A stretch of DNA of 64,000 bases from Bradyrhizobium sp. AZCC 1610 (GCF_036924515.1 NZ_JAZHRR010000001.1:7597001-7661000); one strand, 5' to 3'. Positions 36,873 to 46,597 are shown, counted from the first letter of the stretch. Numbers and translations are program-made. The notes: generated from the sequence alone by a model not told the origin.

Positions 36873-37366
36873 TGATCGAAGATCCGCTGCCGTCGTATCG
36901 CTTCATCGTCACGCTGGATCCGGCGGACGCGCACCTGCCGCCGGCCCAGGCGGCGTTGCTGCCGCTGGTGCCGAACGGCTCGTTCCAGGAGGCGCGCGGT
37001 CTCGGCGCGGATCTCGAGATCGCCGCCTATCCCGAGGGTGGCGCCAACAGCTACGCGCACCAGCTGCCGCTGCGGCACACCTGGTCGCGCATCTCGCTCA
37101 AGCGCGGCGTGGTACGCGAGATGGGGCTCTGGTGGTGGTACCAGCAGGGTCTGTCGAACTCACTGGGCGCGCGCCGCGACGGCGCCATCATCCTGCTAAC
37201 CCCGGCCGGCACGCCGGCCGTGGCGTGGTGTTTCTTCGGCGGACTGGCCGCGAAATGGACCGGGCCGGAGCTCAACGCGGGACAAAGCGCTGTGGCTATC
37301 GAGACGCTTGAGATCGCCCACGAGGGCCTGCAACAGATCTATCTATCACCACCGCTGACATCATGA
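36869..37366 (+). CDS. Inner tube protein 2
   Basis: The 165-residue protein is a paralogue of tube 1: LPSYRFIVTLDP, FQEARGLGADLEIAAYPEGG, HTWSRISLKRGVVREMG, WCFFGGLAAKWTGPELNAG, VAIETLEIAHEGL. It is probably the first ring of the tube, joining it to the hub as Pvc5 does, because it sits next to the DUF5908 and LysM genes. It overlaps both neighbours by four bases. It is slightly longer than tube 1, with a loop near residues 20-35 (ADAHLPPAQAALLPLV). Confidence 0.88.
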   Translation: MMIEDPLPSYRFIVTLDPADAHLPPAQAALLPLVPNGSFQEARGLGADLEIAAYPEGGANSYAHQLPLRHTWSRISLKRGVVREMGLWWWYQQGLSNSLGARRDGAIILLTPAGTPAVAWCFFGGLAAKWTGPELNAGQSAVAIETLEIAHEGLQQIYLSPPLTS

Positions 37367-37551
37367 TCACCATCCAGAATCTAGAAGTGCGGTTCGAAGT
37401 CGAGGGCGAGGGCGACGAGGCCGTGTTCGCGCGCATGTTCCAGAAGAACATGCGGCGCTGGCAGGAGATCGCCAAACAGCTCGAGCAGCACGCGAAGAAA
37501 CTCGACGATGAGCGCGCCATCGTTCCCAACCTGTACGGAAACAAGTCATGA
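37363..37551 (+). CDS. DUF5908 protein (Pvc6-like)
   Basis: The 62-residue protein begins MITIQNLEVRFEVEGEGDEA and continues as a helix (MRRWQEIAKQLEQHAKKL). This short strand-plus-helix pattern is typical of the DUF5908/Pvc6 proteins found between tube and LysM genes in eCIS. The gene starts in the stop of tube 2 and ends in the start of the LysM gene (ATGA at both ends), which confirms it as real despite its length. Its role is probably minor structural or assembly support near the baseplate. Confidence 0.85.
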   Translation: MITIQNLEVRFEVEGEGDEAVFARMFQKNMRRWQEIAKQLEQHAKKLDDERAIVPNLYGNKS

Positions 37552-38210
37552 GCCTCATCCCCGTCGACGCGGTGCGCGAAGCCACGGTGCCGGCCCGACT
37601 GCGCATCATCACGCCCAAGGTCACGCCCGATGTGATCCCACTGCGTTTCAATCCCACCGAGTATCAGCTGCAGAAGCAGAACAATTTCGCGGAGATCTCC
37701 ATCCCCGGGCTCGAGACGCCGCCGATCCAGTATGTTCGCGGCGCCTCCGAAAAGCTAACGCTGGAACTCATCGTCGATACTTCGGACACGCTCGAAGACG
37801 TGCGCAAGAAGTACGTCGATGCAGTGCGCGGACTGCTCAACATCAACACCGAATTGCACGCGCCGCCGCTGGTGGCCTTCGAGTGGGATCGCGAGATCTT
37901 CAAGGGCGTGCTCGAGAGCCTCAACGTCACGTACACGCTGTTTAGCTCCACCGGTGTGCCGCTGCGCGCCAAGCTGTCCACCACGCTGCGCGAATACCGG
38001 CCAGTGAACGTGCAGTTCTCCGAGCGTCCGCGCAACTCCCCGGACGTCGAGAAGAGCTTCACCGTCCGTCGCGGCGACGAGCTGTGGAGCATCGCGGCGC
38101 AGATCTACCGCGATCCGGCGCAATGGCGGGCACTGGCGCTGGCCAATGACATCCAGGATCCCCGTTCACTTGAGCCCGGCACGCAATTGCTCGTGCCGCG
38201 GCTGCGCTGA
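37548..38210 (+). CDS. LysM-containing tube initiator (Pvc7-like)
   Basis: The 220-residue protein has an N-terminal beta-barrel segment with LRIITPKVTPDVIPLRFNPTE, PIQYVRGASEKLTLELIVD and LVAFEWDREIFKGVLESLNV. A C-terminal LysM domain (about 170-218) reads SFTVRRGDELWSIAAQIY, then PAQWRALALANDIQDP. In Pvc-type CIS this protein makes the first ring linking hub and tube, with the LysM domain clamping the baseplate. It overlaps the DUF5908 gene and is followed eight bases later by the hub gene. Confidence 0.92.
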   Translation: MSLIPVDAVREATVPARLRIITPKVTPDVIPLRFNPTEYQLQKQNNFAEISIPGLETPPIQYVRGASEKLTLELIVDTSDTLEDVRKKYVDAVRGLLNINTELHAPPLVAFEWDREIFKGVLESLNVTYTLFSSTGVPLRAKLSTTLREYRPVNVQFSERPRNSPDVEKSFTVRRGDELWSIAAQIYRDPAQWRALALANDIQDPRSLEPGTQLLVPRLR

Positions 38211-38218
38211 GGTGCGCC

Positions 38219-39379
38219 ATGGCAGGCGGCGCAGTACAGCAGCTCGGCATGCCCCCCGGCGGCGGTGGCGACCTCAACGTAGACTACTACGTGCCGGACT
38301 TCCGCATCGAGGTGGAGGGCAAACAACTCTCGCCGAGCACCCATGGCGACGTCATCGACCTCAAGGTGAATCTCGCCGCCGATGAGCTCGGCGGCTTCGA
38401 CGTCACGCTCAACAACTGGGACGACGAGCACCTCAGGTTCAAGTACAGCGACTCCGCGGAGCTGATGATCGGCAACATGGTGCGCATCGAGCTAGGCTAC
38501 GTGAACCGCACGCGCCAAGTGATTCATGGTCCCATCACCAGCGTCAGTCCGCGCTTCAGCGAGAACGGCGCGCTGACCGTGAGCATCAGCGGCAAGGACA
38601 GCCTGGAGTTCCTCAAGGCGCGCAAGCCCAAGTCCGGCGAGACCGTGAAGTGGGTCAAGAAGACGGACACGGAAATCGCGCAGGACATCGCGCGCCGCAA
38701 TCACCTCGATTTCGTCGGCGAGAAATCGCCGATCACGCACGACGTGGTGTACCAGAAGAACCTCGACGACGCGCAGTTCTTGCTGCAGCGCGCGCGCCGC
38801 ATCGACTTCGAATGCTTCGTGTTGGTGGGATCGAAGGCCGGGCGCAACACGCTGTACTTCCAGCCGCCGCGCGACGGGCGCGACGGCAAGACCGCGCGCA
38901 CCTACGAGCTGGAGTGGGGCCGCAGCCTGCGGAGCTTTTCGCCGACCTTGTCGAGCGACCGGCAGGTGTCCAAGGTCACGGTGCGCGGCTGGGATCCGCG
39001 CGAGAAGAAGGCCATTGTGGGCGTGGCGACGGACAAGGATCTGCCGCCGTCCACAAAGAAGGACAGCACCAGCGGCCCGGAGCTCGCCAGCAAGAAATTC
39101 GCCGATCGCGAAAACCTCGTCGTCGATCGGCCGGTGGCCAGCGAGCGCGAGGCGCGCGACCTGGCGGTGAGCATCCTGCGCGAACGCGCCACGCGTTTCG
39201 GCACCGGCAACGGCTCGACCATCGGCATTCCGGAGCTGCAGCCCGACGACAACATCGATCTCAAGGGTGTGGGCGATCGCTTCAGCGGCTCGTATCGCGT
39301 CCGCAAGGTGACGCATTCCATCGGCGACGGCGGTTACACCACGACCTTCGACGTCGAGACCATGTACAGCGGGAGTTGA
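38219..39379 (+). CDS. Baseplate hub protein (phage late control D/VgrG-like)
   Basis: The 386-residue protein matches late-control gene D and the gp27 part of VgrG: VDYYVPDFRIEVEGKQLSP, then AELMIGNMVRIELGYVNRT, ISGKDSLEFLKARKPKSG and DIARRNHLDFVG, with the C-terminal FSGSYRVRKVTHSIGDGGYT. It forms the trimeric hub between spike and tube. The spike gene begins two bases after its stop, so hub and spike are separate proteins here instead of fused as in T6SS VgrG. Confidence 0.92.
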   Translation: MAGGAVQQLGMPPGGGGDLNVDYYVPDFRIEVEGKQLSPSTHGDVIDLKVNLAADELGGFDVTLNNWDDEHLRFKYSDSAELMIGNMVRIELGYVNRTRQVIHGPITSVSPRFSENGALTVSISGKDSLEFLKARKPKSGETVKWVKKTDTEIAQDIARRNHLDFVGEKSPITHDVVYQKNLDDAQFLLQRARRIDFECFVLVGSKAGRNTLYFQPPRDGRDGKTARTYELEWGRSLRSFSPTLSSDRQVSKVTVRGWDPREKKAIVGVATDKDLPPSTKKDSTSGPELASKKFADRENLVVDRPVASEREARDLAVSILRERATRFGTGNGSTIGIPELQPDDNIDLKGVGDRFSGSYRVRKVTHSIGDGGYTTTFDVETMYSGS

Positions 39380-39380
39380 A

Positions 39381-40145
39381 ATGGACAGCGCGGCACACCA
39401 GGCAGATCAGTACTACTACGGCGTCATGCAGGCGCTGGTGGTCGACAACAAGGATCCGCTAGGCGAGGGCCGGGTGCGTCTCAGCTATCCCTGGCTCAAC
39501 CAGAGCATGGAGACCGAGTGGTGCCGCGTGTGCCAGTTGTACGCTGGTAATGGCTATGGCTCGTTCTTCGTGCCCGAGGAGCACGACGAAGTGCTGGTGG
39601 CCTGCGTGCACGGCGATCTCAACGAGGTCATCGTGCTCGGTGGCCTGTACAACGGCAAGGACAAGCCCGCGAGCAAGCGCGAGAAGCCGCCCGGCCTCGA
39701 CCAGAAGCTGATCCGCACCAAGGGCAAACACCAGGTGCTGCTCGATGACACGCCGGACAAGAAAAAGATAGCGCTGAAGTCCAGCGACGGCCAGTCGCTC
39801 ACGCTCGACGACCAGGGCAAGAAGATCGTGATCGACACCGGCGGCGGCCAGAGCATCACGATGGAGAAAGACGGCGGCGCGATCATCATCAGCACCAGCG
39901 GCGGCCAACAGGTGAAGCTCGACGGCAGCGGCACCATCACGCTTTCCGGCAAGATGAAGGTCAAGCTCGATGCGGCGCAGGTGGAGATCGGCTCCTCGGC
40001 GATCCAGCCCGCCGTGCTGGGCACCGCGTTCCTGCAGCTGTTCTCGACGCACACGCACCAGGTCGGGCAGATCCCGACCACTCCGCCGATGCCGAATCCG
40101 GCGCTGGCCACGGTGCTGTCCAAGACCGTCACGGTGCAGGCATAG
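39381..40145 (+). CDS. Spike protein (baseplate assembly V-like, gp5 OB-fold and beta-helix)
   Basis: The 254-residue protein has an N-terminal OB fold (YYYGVMQALVVDNKDPLGEG, VRLSYPWL, VLVACVHGDLNEVIVLGGLY). It then has a repetitive beta-helix needle made of G/T/V/I-rich repeats (LTLDDQGKKIVIDTGGGQ, ITMEKDGGAIIISTSGGQQ, VKLDGSGTITLSGK), ending with LQLFSTHTHQVGQIP. It pierces the target membrane. No PAAR tip gene is visible next to it, so this protein may be the tip itself or the tip gene may be elsewhere. It lies two bases after the hub gene. Confidence 0.9.
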   Translation: MDSAAHQADQYYYGVMQALVVDNKDPLGEGRVRLSYPWLNQSMETEWCRVCQLYAGNGYGSFFVPEEHDEVLVACVHGDLNEVIVLGGLYNGKDKPASKREKPPGLDQKLIRTKGKHQVLLDDTPDKKKIALKSSDGQSLTLDDQGKKIVIDTGGGQSITMEKDGGAIIISTSGGQQVKLDGSGTITLSGKMKVKLDAAQVEIGSSAIQPAVLGTAFLQLFSTHTHQVGQIPTTPPMPNPALATVLSKTVTVQA

Positions 40146-40153
40146 GAGCGCAC

Positions 40154-40558
40154 ATGGGCAGCGACATCATCGGCAACGGCTGGCGCTTCCCCATCGAGCC
40201 CGATGCGTCCGGCGGCCTGGGCTATGTCGGCGGGGAACAGAACATCGAGCAGTCGCTGCGCATCCTCCTGCAGACCGATCGCGGTCAGCGCGTGATGCGC
40301 CCGGACTTCGGCTGCACCGCGGGCCGCCTAGTGTTCGCGCCGGGCAGTGAGCACTTCCTGCGTGAGCTCGAGCGCGCGGTGCGCGAGGCCGTGCGCGACT
40401 GGGAACCGCGCGTGGAGCTCGACGACGTACGCGCCGAGTTGAGCCCGCGCGACGAGACCATCGCGCTGGTGGCCATCGACTACCGCATCCGCGCTTCCAA
40501 TACGCGCGAGAACCTGGTGTTCCCGTTCTACCTGCGTGATTCGGGAGCGCCGCAATGA
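40154..40558 (+). CDS. gp25-like baseplate wedge protein
   Basis: The 134-residue protein is a GPW/gp25 family member: GWRFPIEPDASGGLGYVGGE, then EQSLRILLQTDRGQRVMRPD and FGCTAGRLVFAPG, with C-terminal ETIALVAIDYRIRASN. It joins the hub to the wedge proteins and nucleates sheath assembly. The start follows the spike gene by eight bases, and its stop overlaps the next start (ATGA). Confidence 0.93.
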   Translation: MGSDIIGNGWRFPIEPDASGGLGYVGGEQNIEQSLRILLQTDRGQRVMRPDFGCTAGRLVFAPGSEHFLRELERAVREAVRDWEPRVELDDVRAELSPRDETIALVAIDYRIRASNTRENLVFPFYLRDSGAPQ

Positions 40559-42555
40559 GTCTGGCACCCGTCAAGCTCGACGATCTTGACTGGCGCGCGA
40601 TGGTCGACGGCATCCGCCGCCGCGTTCCGGCGGCGTCGTCGGGCGACTGGACGCTGCACTCGCCGGTGGACCCCGGCGTTACATTGCTCGAGCTCTACGC
40701 CTGGCTCATCGAGCAGCGCATCTTCTGGGTCGACCAGGTGCCGGACTCCATGGTTCGCGCCTCGCTGCGTTTGTTAGGCGTGCGGCAGCAAGGCGCGCGG
40801 CCGGCGCGCACGCTGCTGCGTGTCCGCCTGCCGGGCATCGCACCCGGCGCCTTCCTCGTTCCGCGGCACAGCGAGTTCCTGCTCGATGAGTCGCGTCCCG
40901 ACATACGCTTCACCACGATGCACGCCGCCCAGGGACTGGCTGTCGACGACGACGTCGCGGTGTCCACGCTGCATCACAGCCGCATGCGCCAGCTGGACTC
41001 GACGCGCGCGCTGCCGCTGTTCGGCACCGACGGCGCGCCCGCCGAAGTGCGCTTCGACCTCCACCTGCGCGCCGCGCCGCCCGCGAATTTCTCGGCGCCA
41101 TTCGGTGTATTGCTGGATCTCGACGTGGCACCGGGCATTCATCCGGCCTGGCATCCCTCCGAAGCGCGCAGCGCGCCGCCGCCCCAGCGGCTGCGCTGGT
41201 GGTACAGCACCGCGGCGGGCCGGCGCGAACTCGATGCTGGCCAGCTCGTCGACGACACGCTGGGCCTGCGCCGGCCCGGGCTGCTGCGCTTCCGGCCGCC
41301 GGCCGCGCCTCGCTGGGCGGAGCGCGAGGCGGGCAGCTCCATCTACTCGCTGTGGGCGACGGTCGAGAGCTGCGCCTTCGTCTACTCGCCGCGCCTGCTG
41401 CGCGTGGTCCCGAACGTGGTAGTCGCCGAGCATCGCCGGCCCGTGACGTGCGGCCCCATGAACGCCGGGCTCCTGCCGCTGCCGTCCCGCGAACTGCCGC
41501 TGCTGCTGGACGCGCGGGGCAATCACGACGGCGACGGTCCGCTCGGCAAACAATCCCGGCTGCGCCTGCGCGAGCGCGACGGCAGCTGGCGCCTCTGGCG
41601 GGCTACCGACGACTTCACCTTTCACCGCTCCGATGCGCGGGTCTTCGTGATCGATCGCGAGCGGCAACTGCTGGAATTCGGCAACGGCTACCAGGGTCGC
41701 GTACCGGCGCTCGCAGCCGGTGACAACGTGCAATGGCGCTTCTGGATGGGTGGGGGCACACGCGGCAACGTCGGCACCGGCCGCACGTGGACCGTGGACT
41801 CCGCGGCTCCGGCCCGTCCCTGTGCCACCGCGCGAAACGTCGTGCCCGGCATCGGCGGCGCCGACGCCGAGAGCATCGATGCCGCGCGCACCCGCGCGCG
41901 TGCCTGGACACGCCGCGTGACCCGCGCGGTGACCGCGGCGGACTTCGAGGAACTGGCCCGCGCCACCCCGGGCGTGGACGTGGCGCGCGCGCACGCCGCG
42001 GTAGGCGTGCATCCGCGGCACGCCTGCCCGGTGGCCGATGCCGTGTCGGTCTTCATCGTGCCCTGGGCGCCGCGTGGTGAGCTGCTTCCCACGGACGAAT
42101 TCGTGGCGACGCCGGTGGCCGACGTCGGCATGCTGGCCGCGGTTCGCAAGCGCCTCGGGCGGGCGCGTCTGCTCGGCACGCAGGTGTTTGTGCGCGCGGC
42201 CTGGTATCGTGCGGTCGACCTGCACGTCGATGTTTCCGGCGAGCGCAGCGAGGCGGCTGCCGTGCGAGCCGCGCTGTTCGAGGCGCTGCGCGAGTTCCTC
42301 GATCCCCTGACCGGCGGCGACGGCGATCCGGCCGCGGGCTGGGAATTCGGCGCGCCGCTGCGCCCTTCGATGCTGCTGCGTCGCGCTCAGCAAGCGCTGG
42401 CTCCCGGGCTCACCGTCACGCGCATAGCAATCTCGCTCGACGGCGCGGACGAGGAAGACTGCGGCGACGTGTCGCCGAGTCCGCACGCGCTGCCGTGGCT
42501 GCGCTCGCTCACCGCGACGCTCACGCCCGCAACGTTCAGCGGAGGGCTGCGATGA
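40555..42555 (+). CDS. Large baseplate protein 1 (Pvc11-like)
   Basis: The 666-residue protein begins MSLAPVKLDDLDWRAMVDG and has DPGVTLLELYAWLIEQRIFW, the N-terminal signature of 'putative baseplate assembly proteins' in eCIS. A central beta region with RERQLLEFGNGYQGRVPA precedes a gpJ-like C-terminal half: GVDVARAHAAVGVHPRH, SVFIVPWAPRGELLPTDE. It is one of the two wedge subunits that ring the hub. It overlaps gp25 upstream and baseplate protein 2 downstream by four bases each. Confidence 0.88.
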   Translation: MSLAPVKLDDLDWRAMVDGIRRRVPAASSGDWTLHSPVDPGVTLLELYAWLIEQRIFWVDQVPDSMVRASLRLLGVRQQGARPARTLLRVRLPGIAPGAFLVPRHSEFLLDESRPDIRFTTMHAAQGLAVDDDVAVSTLHHSRMRQLDSTRALPLFGTDGAPAEVRFDLHLRAAPPANFSAPFGVLLDLDVAPGIHPAWHPSEARSAPPPQRLRWWYSTAAGRRELDAGQLVDDTLGLRRPGLLRFRPPAAPRWAEREAGSSIYSLWATVESCAFVYSPRLLRVVPNVVVAEHRRPVTCGPMNAGLLPLPSRELPLLLDARGNHDGDGPLGKQSRLRLRERDGSWRLWRATDDFTFHRSDARVFVIDRERQLLEFGNGYQGRVPALAAGDNVQWRFWMGGGTRGNVGTGRTWTVDSAAPARPCATARNVVPGIGGADAESIDAARTRARAWTRRVTRAVTAADFEELARATPGVDVARAHAAVGVHPRHACPVADAVSVFIVPWAPRGELLPTDEFVATPVADVGMLAAVRKRLGRARLLGTQVFVRAAWYRAVDLHVDVSGERSEAAAVRAALFEALREFLDPLTGGDGDPAAGWEFGAPLRPSMLLRRAQQALAPGLTVTRIAISLDGADEEDCGDVSPSPHALPWLRSLTATLTPATFSGGLR

Positions 42556-44579
42556 GCGTCTGGTGGCTGCAACGTGGAGGACATGCGCCGCCGCCCGCGC
42601 GCGGCGTGGACGCCGAGCCGGCCATCGTCGAGCGCCGCGAGGCACTGCGTGCGCGGCTGCGCCGCCGCCGGCCAAACTACACGCCCGAGTGGACGCGCGA
42701 GGACCCGCGCGACGCCGGCATCGCGCTGCGCGAGCTGGTGCTCGAGTTGCAGGACGCGTTGATCACGCGCGTCAATCGCCTGCCCGAGAAGGCCACTACC
42801 GAATTCCTCGACATCGCCGGCGTGTCGGCCCTGCCGGGCCGGTCGGCGTCCGCGCTGGTGAGCTTCGAGGTGCTCGACAACCTCACCGAGTCCGTGGCGA
42901 TCCCGGCCGGCTTTCAGGTGGGCGGCACGGGAGCCAACGGCGACACAGTGTACTTCGAAACCCACGACACGCTCTACGCGGTGCCGCTGCGCATCGAGGC
43001 GATGGCCACGCTGGTGGATGGCAATCTCTCGTCGATCAAGTCGCCCGCCGATCCCGGCAAGGCATTCGAACCCTTCGGTGCGCGGCCCGCGGCGGGCGCG
43101 GCGCTGTTCATCGGATTTTCCGGCACGGCCACCGTACGCGAATCGTTGACGCTCTCGTTCCAGGTCTCCACTGTGGACGAAGCGCCCGCGCCGCTGAGCG
43201 CGGGCGGCACGGATCCGGAACGCTTGCTGCCGGTGCCCGCGCTGGAATGGTCGGTGCTCGACAGCGGCAGCTTCGTCACCGTCGAGCCGGTGCGCGATGA
43301 AACCGCGGCGCTCGGCGTCACCGGGCTGGTCGAGCTGCGCGCGCCGGCGCGCTGGCGCGCTGGCGATCCCGCCGGCGTTCGCCGTGACCAGCCATTGCGC
43401 TGGCTGCGCGTGCGTCTCATGGACGGTATTTACTCGCGCGCGCCGCGCCTGGCACAGGTGTCCATCAACGCCGCACGCGCCACGTCCGGCCGCACGGTGT
43501 TCGGCGAAAACCTCGTGGCCGTGCCCGGCTCGCAGCGCCGCCGCTTCACGCTCTCGCAGGTGCCGGTGCTGGCGGGCTCGCTGAGCATCGAGGTGGAAGA
43601 GGGGCCCGCGGACGATATCGCGGCCGACAGTGAAGGCCGGCGTTTCCGCGCCTGGCGGCAGGTCGACGACCTCACGGCCGCCGGATCCTACGACCGCGTG
43701 TTCGCGCTGGACCCCATCAACGGCATCGTCTCCTTCGGCGACGACGTCCACGGCCGCAGCGTGCCGGAAGGGTTCGGCAATGTGCGCGCCGTGAAATACC
43801 GCGTGGGCGGCAGCGCGGCCGAGCATCTTGCCGCGAAAGACATCAGCGCGCTGATCAGCGCTGCGCCCGGCGTCACCAGCGTCAACAACGCGCAGGAAGC
43901 GAGCGGCGGCACGGATCCCGAATTACAGTCGACCGCCCTGCGGCGCGGACCCGCGGAGATCCGTGCGCGCGGGCGCGCGGTCACGGTGGCCGACTACGCG
44001 CTGTACGCGAAGCAGGTGCGCGGCGCCGAGGTGGCGCGCGCGCACGCGGTTGCCGCCTATCACGCGCAATTCCCCGGCGCACGTATACCGGGAGTAGTGA
44101 GCGTGTTCGTGCTGCCGCCGGAGCGTGGTGGCGTGGTGCCGGATGCCGATGCGGAGACGCTGCGCAGCGTGGCCACCGAGCTCTCCGCCCATGTCGCGCC
44201 CGCGGGAGTGGTGGTGACGGCCGCCGTGCCGCGCTTCCAGCAGATCGCGCTGCGCGTCGCGGTCGACTTGAATCCGGACGTGGACTCCACGCGCGCGGTG
44301 CGCGCGGTGGTGCGCGTGCTCGACGACTACCTGCATCCGCTGCGCGGCGGAGTGGATGGGCAGGGCTGGCCGTTTGGTGGCGAGATCCGTTACGACGGCC
44401 TGGTGCGCGTGGTCATGGCGGCGCAGGTGGATGGCCGCCCGGCGGTGCGCAGCCTGCGCACGCTGGACTATCGCGTCGACGGCCGCGCCGTCGTGGGATG
44501 CAGCAACTTCGCCATCGAGCCGCACAGCCTGCTGCGCGCCACGGGCTTCCAGGTGATTGACGCGAGGAACAGCGCATGA
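42552..44579 (+). CDS. Large baseplate protein 2 (baseplate J/Pvc12-like)
   Basis: The ATG at 42552 lies in the stop of the previous gene (ATGA); an upstream frame from 42495 is not a credible start. The 675-residue product has DPRDAGIALRELVLELQDAL and RLPEKATTEFLDIAGV, then a beta domain and a gpJ core with FALDPINGIVSFGDDVHG, VAEYxL-type strands, ALYAKQVRGAEVARAHAVA and VVSVFVLPPERGG. It pairs with baseplate protein 1 as wedge subunit. It overlaps the gpI-like gene by four bases. Confidence 0.88.
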   Translation: MSVWWLQRGGHAPPPARGVDAEPAIVERREALRARLRRRRPNYTPEWTREDPRDAGIALRELVLELQDALITRVNRLPEKATTEFLDIAGVSALPGRSASALVSFEVLDNLTESVAIPAGFQVGGTGANGDTVYFETHDTLYAVPLRIEAMATLVDGNLSSIKSPADPGKAFEPFGARPAAGAALFIGFSGTATVRESLTLSFQVSTVDEAPAPLSAGGTDPERLLPVPALEWSVLDSGSFVTVEPVRDETAALGVTGLVELRAPARWRAGDPAGVRRDQPLRWLRVRLMDGIYSRAPRLAQVSINAARATSGRTVFGENLVAVPGSQRRRFTLSQVPVLAGSLSIEVEEGPADDIAADSEGRRFRAWRQVDDLTAAGSYDRVFALDPINGIVSFGDDVHGRSVPEGFGNVRAVKYRVGGSAAEHLAAKDISALISAAPGVTSVNNAQEASGGTDPELQSTALRRGPAEIRARGRAVTVADYALYAKQVRGAEVARAHAVAAYHAQFPGARIPGVVSVFVLPPERGGVVPDADAETLRSVATELSAHVAPAGVVVTAAVPRFQQIALRVAVDLNPDVDSTRAVRAVVRVLDDYLHPLRGGVDGQGWPFGGEIRYDGLVRVVMAAQVDGRPAVRSLRTLDYRVDGRAVVGCSNFAIEPHSLLRATGFQVIDARNSA

Positions 44580-46594
44580 GTTGCGTCCCCGACAGGACTA
44601 TCTACCGCCTGCTCGACATGGACTCGGGCTGGTTCGAGCTCACGCCGCTGGTCCAGGGCGTCACCGGCTTCAACTCGCCCGGTGGCCTGTGCCTGTCCGG
44701 CACGGGCGCGATCGAATGCCGCGGGCATGAAAGGCGCATTCCGCCGCCGCGCCTCGCCTGGGACGCGTGCCGCTGCGAGTGGCTGCTGGTCACCCCGGCG
44801 CCCTCGCGCGTCATTAAGCTCGGTCCCTGCGACTGCGACTGGCAGCCGATGTGGAGCGCGCGTTGCGAGCCCTTCGAAGGCTCCGCGCTGGACGCCATCG
44901 CGGCGTACGACGGTCACTTCGCGGTCGCGGATCACGCGCGCGGCGCGGTGCTGCACTTTGCTCGCCGCGGCGCGATGTTCCTGGGCACGACCGGGCTGTC
45001 GGCGCCGCGCCTGCTGTCCTATGGAATGCACGGCCAGCTAGTGGTGTGCTGCGACGAGCCTGACGGCACGGTGCGAATCGCGGTGATCGATCGGCGGCTG
45101 CGCGTCGAACGGGTGTTCGCTGTTTCGCTGCCGTCGGGATCCCGGCTGGTGGGCATGCGCATGCTCGGCAATGAAGCTTGGCTGCTGTACCGGCAACTTC
45201 CCATCGAGCGTGCGCCGGCAGCGCACGACGCACAGGAATTCCGTCTGCTGCGCATCGACGTCACGAGCGGCGCGGCCACGACGGCAACTTCGCGTGAGCT
45301 TGTGCGCCGCCTGTCACCGCTGCCCATTGCGCTGGTGACAGCGGATGGATTCTGCATCGAGCGCGGGCGCCGCAACGAGGCGCCACGCGTGAGCTGCTTC
45401 ACCTGGTACGGCCGTTGCGCGGAACGCGACGATCTGGAGAGGGCCCTGCCGTCGTGCGCTCCGCGCTTCGTCACCGACGGCAAATACTTCGCCGAGGCGC
45501 TGGACAGCGGCATCGAGGAATGCCGCTGGCACCGCGTGGTGCTGGATGCCGAACTGCCGCCGAGAGCGTCGATCCGCGTGAGCCTCGCGACCACGGCCGA
45601 CGGCAAGGTACCCGCCGGTGGTTTGACGTGGACGAGAGCCGCCAATCCGGACGCCAACGATTTTCTCGTGATGGTGACCCCAGGGAGATTTCTGCACCTG
45701 CTGTTCGAATTTGCCGGCGACGGCAATGTCACACCGCGCTTGCGCAGGGTCCGCCTGGAATTTCCGCGGGCTACCAGCATCGAGCATCTGCCGCCGGTAT
45801 TCCGCGAAAGCGGAAGAGCCGAAGATTTCACCGAGCGCCTGCTCGCGCTATTTGATTCCATCCTGGCGGACATCGATTCATCCATCGAATCCTTCCCGGC
45901 GTTGTTCGATCTCGACAACACGCCGGACGAAGTGCTGCCCTGGATCGGTACGCTGCTCGACGTGGCGTACGACCCGCGCTGGAGCGCGCGCGTGCGCCGA
46001 CGTGTTCTGCATTCCATTCCCGCGTTGTACGCGCAGCGCGGTACGCGCCAGGGACTGCGCCGCGCCATCGAGCTCGTGTTCGGCGCGAACTGCGAAATCG
46101 AAGAGCTCGGACCGCAACGCGCCTACGCGGCGCTTGCGTTCGGTGCTCGCCTCGGTTCGCTACGTGTGTTCGGCCGCGCCTCCGCGCGCATGCGGCTTGA
46201 TACCTCCGCGCTCGGCAGGGCGCAGCTGCGCAGTTTCGGCAACCCTGATCGGGACGCGCTGTCGGCGGATGCGTTCCGTTTTCGCGTGCTGGTGTCACCG
46301 TCGATGGGCGGTTCGGAGCCGCTCAAACGCCGGCTCGCGGAACTGGTCAGCGCGCAGAAACCAGCGCACACCGTCGAGACACTACGCACCCGCCGCACCG
46401 GATGGGTGGTCGGCACGGGATCGAGCATCGGAGTCGATACCGCGTTCACCGGCATACCGAAACCGGTGCTCGGCCGCGGCGGAAACATCCGCTTGCGGCG
46501 CAATTCCATTCTTGCTGCGGGTTCGAGGCCCGCGCGACCAGGCGGCGCCACGGCTTCAAACTTGCGCGTTGGCATCAATTCACATCTGGAGTGA
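44576..46594 (+). CDS. gpI-like tail protein with N-terminal propeller-like part
   Basis: The protein has 672 residues. The first 390 contain repeated short beta units with W, D and G (LAWDACRCEWLLVTPAP, IAAYDGHFAVADHARGAVLH, LLSYGMHGQLVVCCDEPDG), like a beta-propeller of phage tail proteins. Residues about 415-510 match P2 gpI-type tail proteins: RLLALFDSILADIDSSIESF, LPWIGTLLDVAYDPRW and YAQRGTRQGLRRAIELVFG. The protein links wedge and fibre in phage tails. It follows baseplate protein 2 with ATGA overlap and may carry a host-binding part. The first of three related hypothetical genes starts four bases later. Confidence 0.82.
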   Translation: MSCVPDRTIYRLLDMDSGWFELTPLVQGVTGFNSPGGLCLSGTGAIECRGHERRIPPPRLAWDACRCEWLLVTPAPSRVIKLGPCDCDWQPMWSARCEPFEGSALDAIAAYDGHFAVADHARGAVLHFARRGAMFLGTTGLSAPRLLSYGMHGQLVVCCDEPDGTVRIAVIDRRLRVERVFAVSLPSGSRLVGMRMLGNEAWLLYRQLPIERAPAAHDAQEFRLLRIDVTSGAATTATSRELVRRLSPLPIALVTADGFCIERGRRNEAPRVSCFTWYGRCAERDDLERALPSCAPRFVTDGKYFAEALDSGIEECRWHRVVLDAELPPRASIRVSLATTADGKVPAGGLTWTRAANPDANDFLVMVTPGRFLHLLFEFAGDGNVTPRLRRVRLEFPRATSIEHLPPVFRESGRAEDFTERLLALFDSILADIDSSIESFPALFDLDNTPDEVLPWIGTLLDVAYDPRWSARVRRRVLHSIPALYAQRGTRQGLRRAIELVFGANCEIEELGPQRAYAALAFGARLGSLRVFGRASARMRLDTSALGRAQLRSFGNPDRDALSADAFRFRVLVSPSMGGSEPLKRRLAELVSAQKPAHTVETLRTRRTGWVVGTGSSIGVDTAFTGIPKPVLGRGGNIRLRRNSILAAGSRPARPGGATASNLRVGINSHLE

Positions 46595-46597
46595 CAC

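Noticed and set aside
40774..42675. 633-codon minus-strand frame opposite baseplate protein 1
   Set aside because: The product is mostly Arg/Ala/His with no motif, typical antisense of a GC-rich gene.
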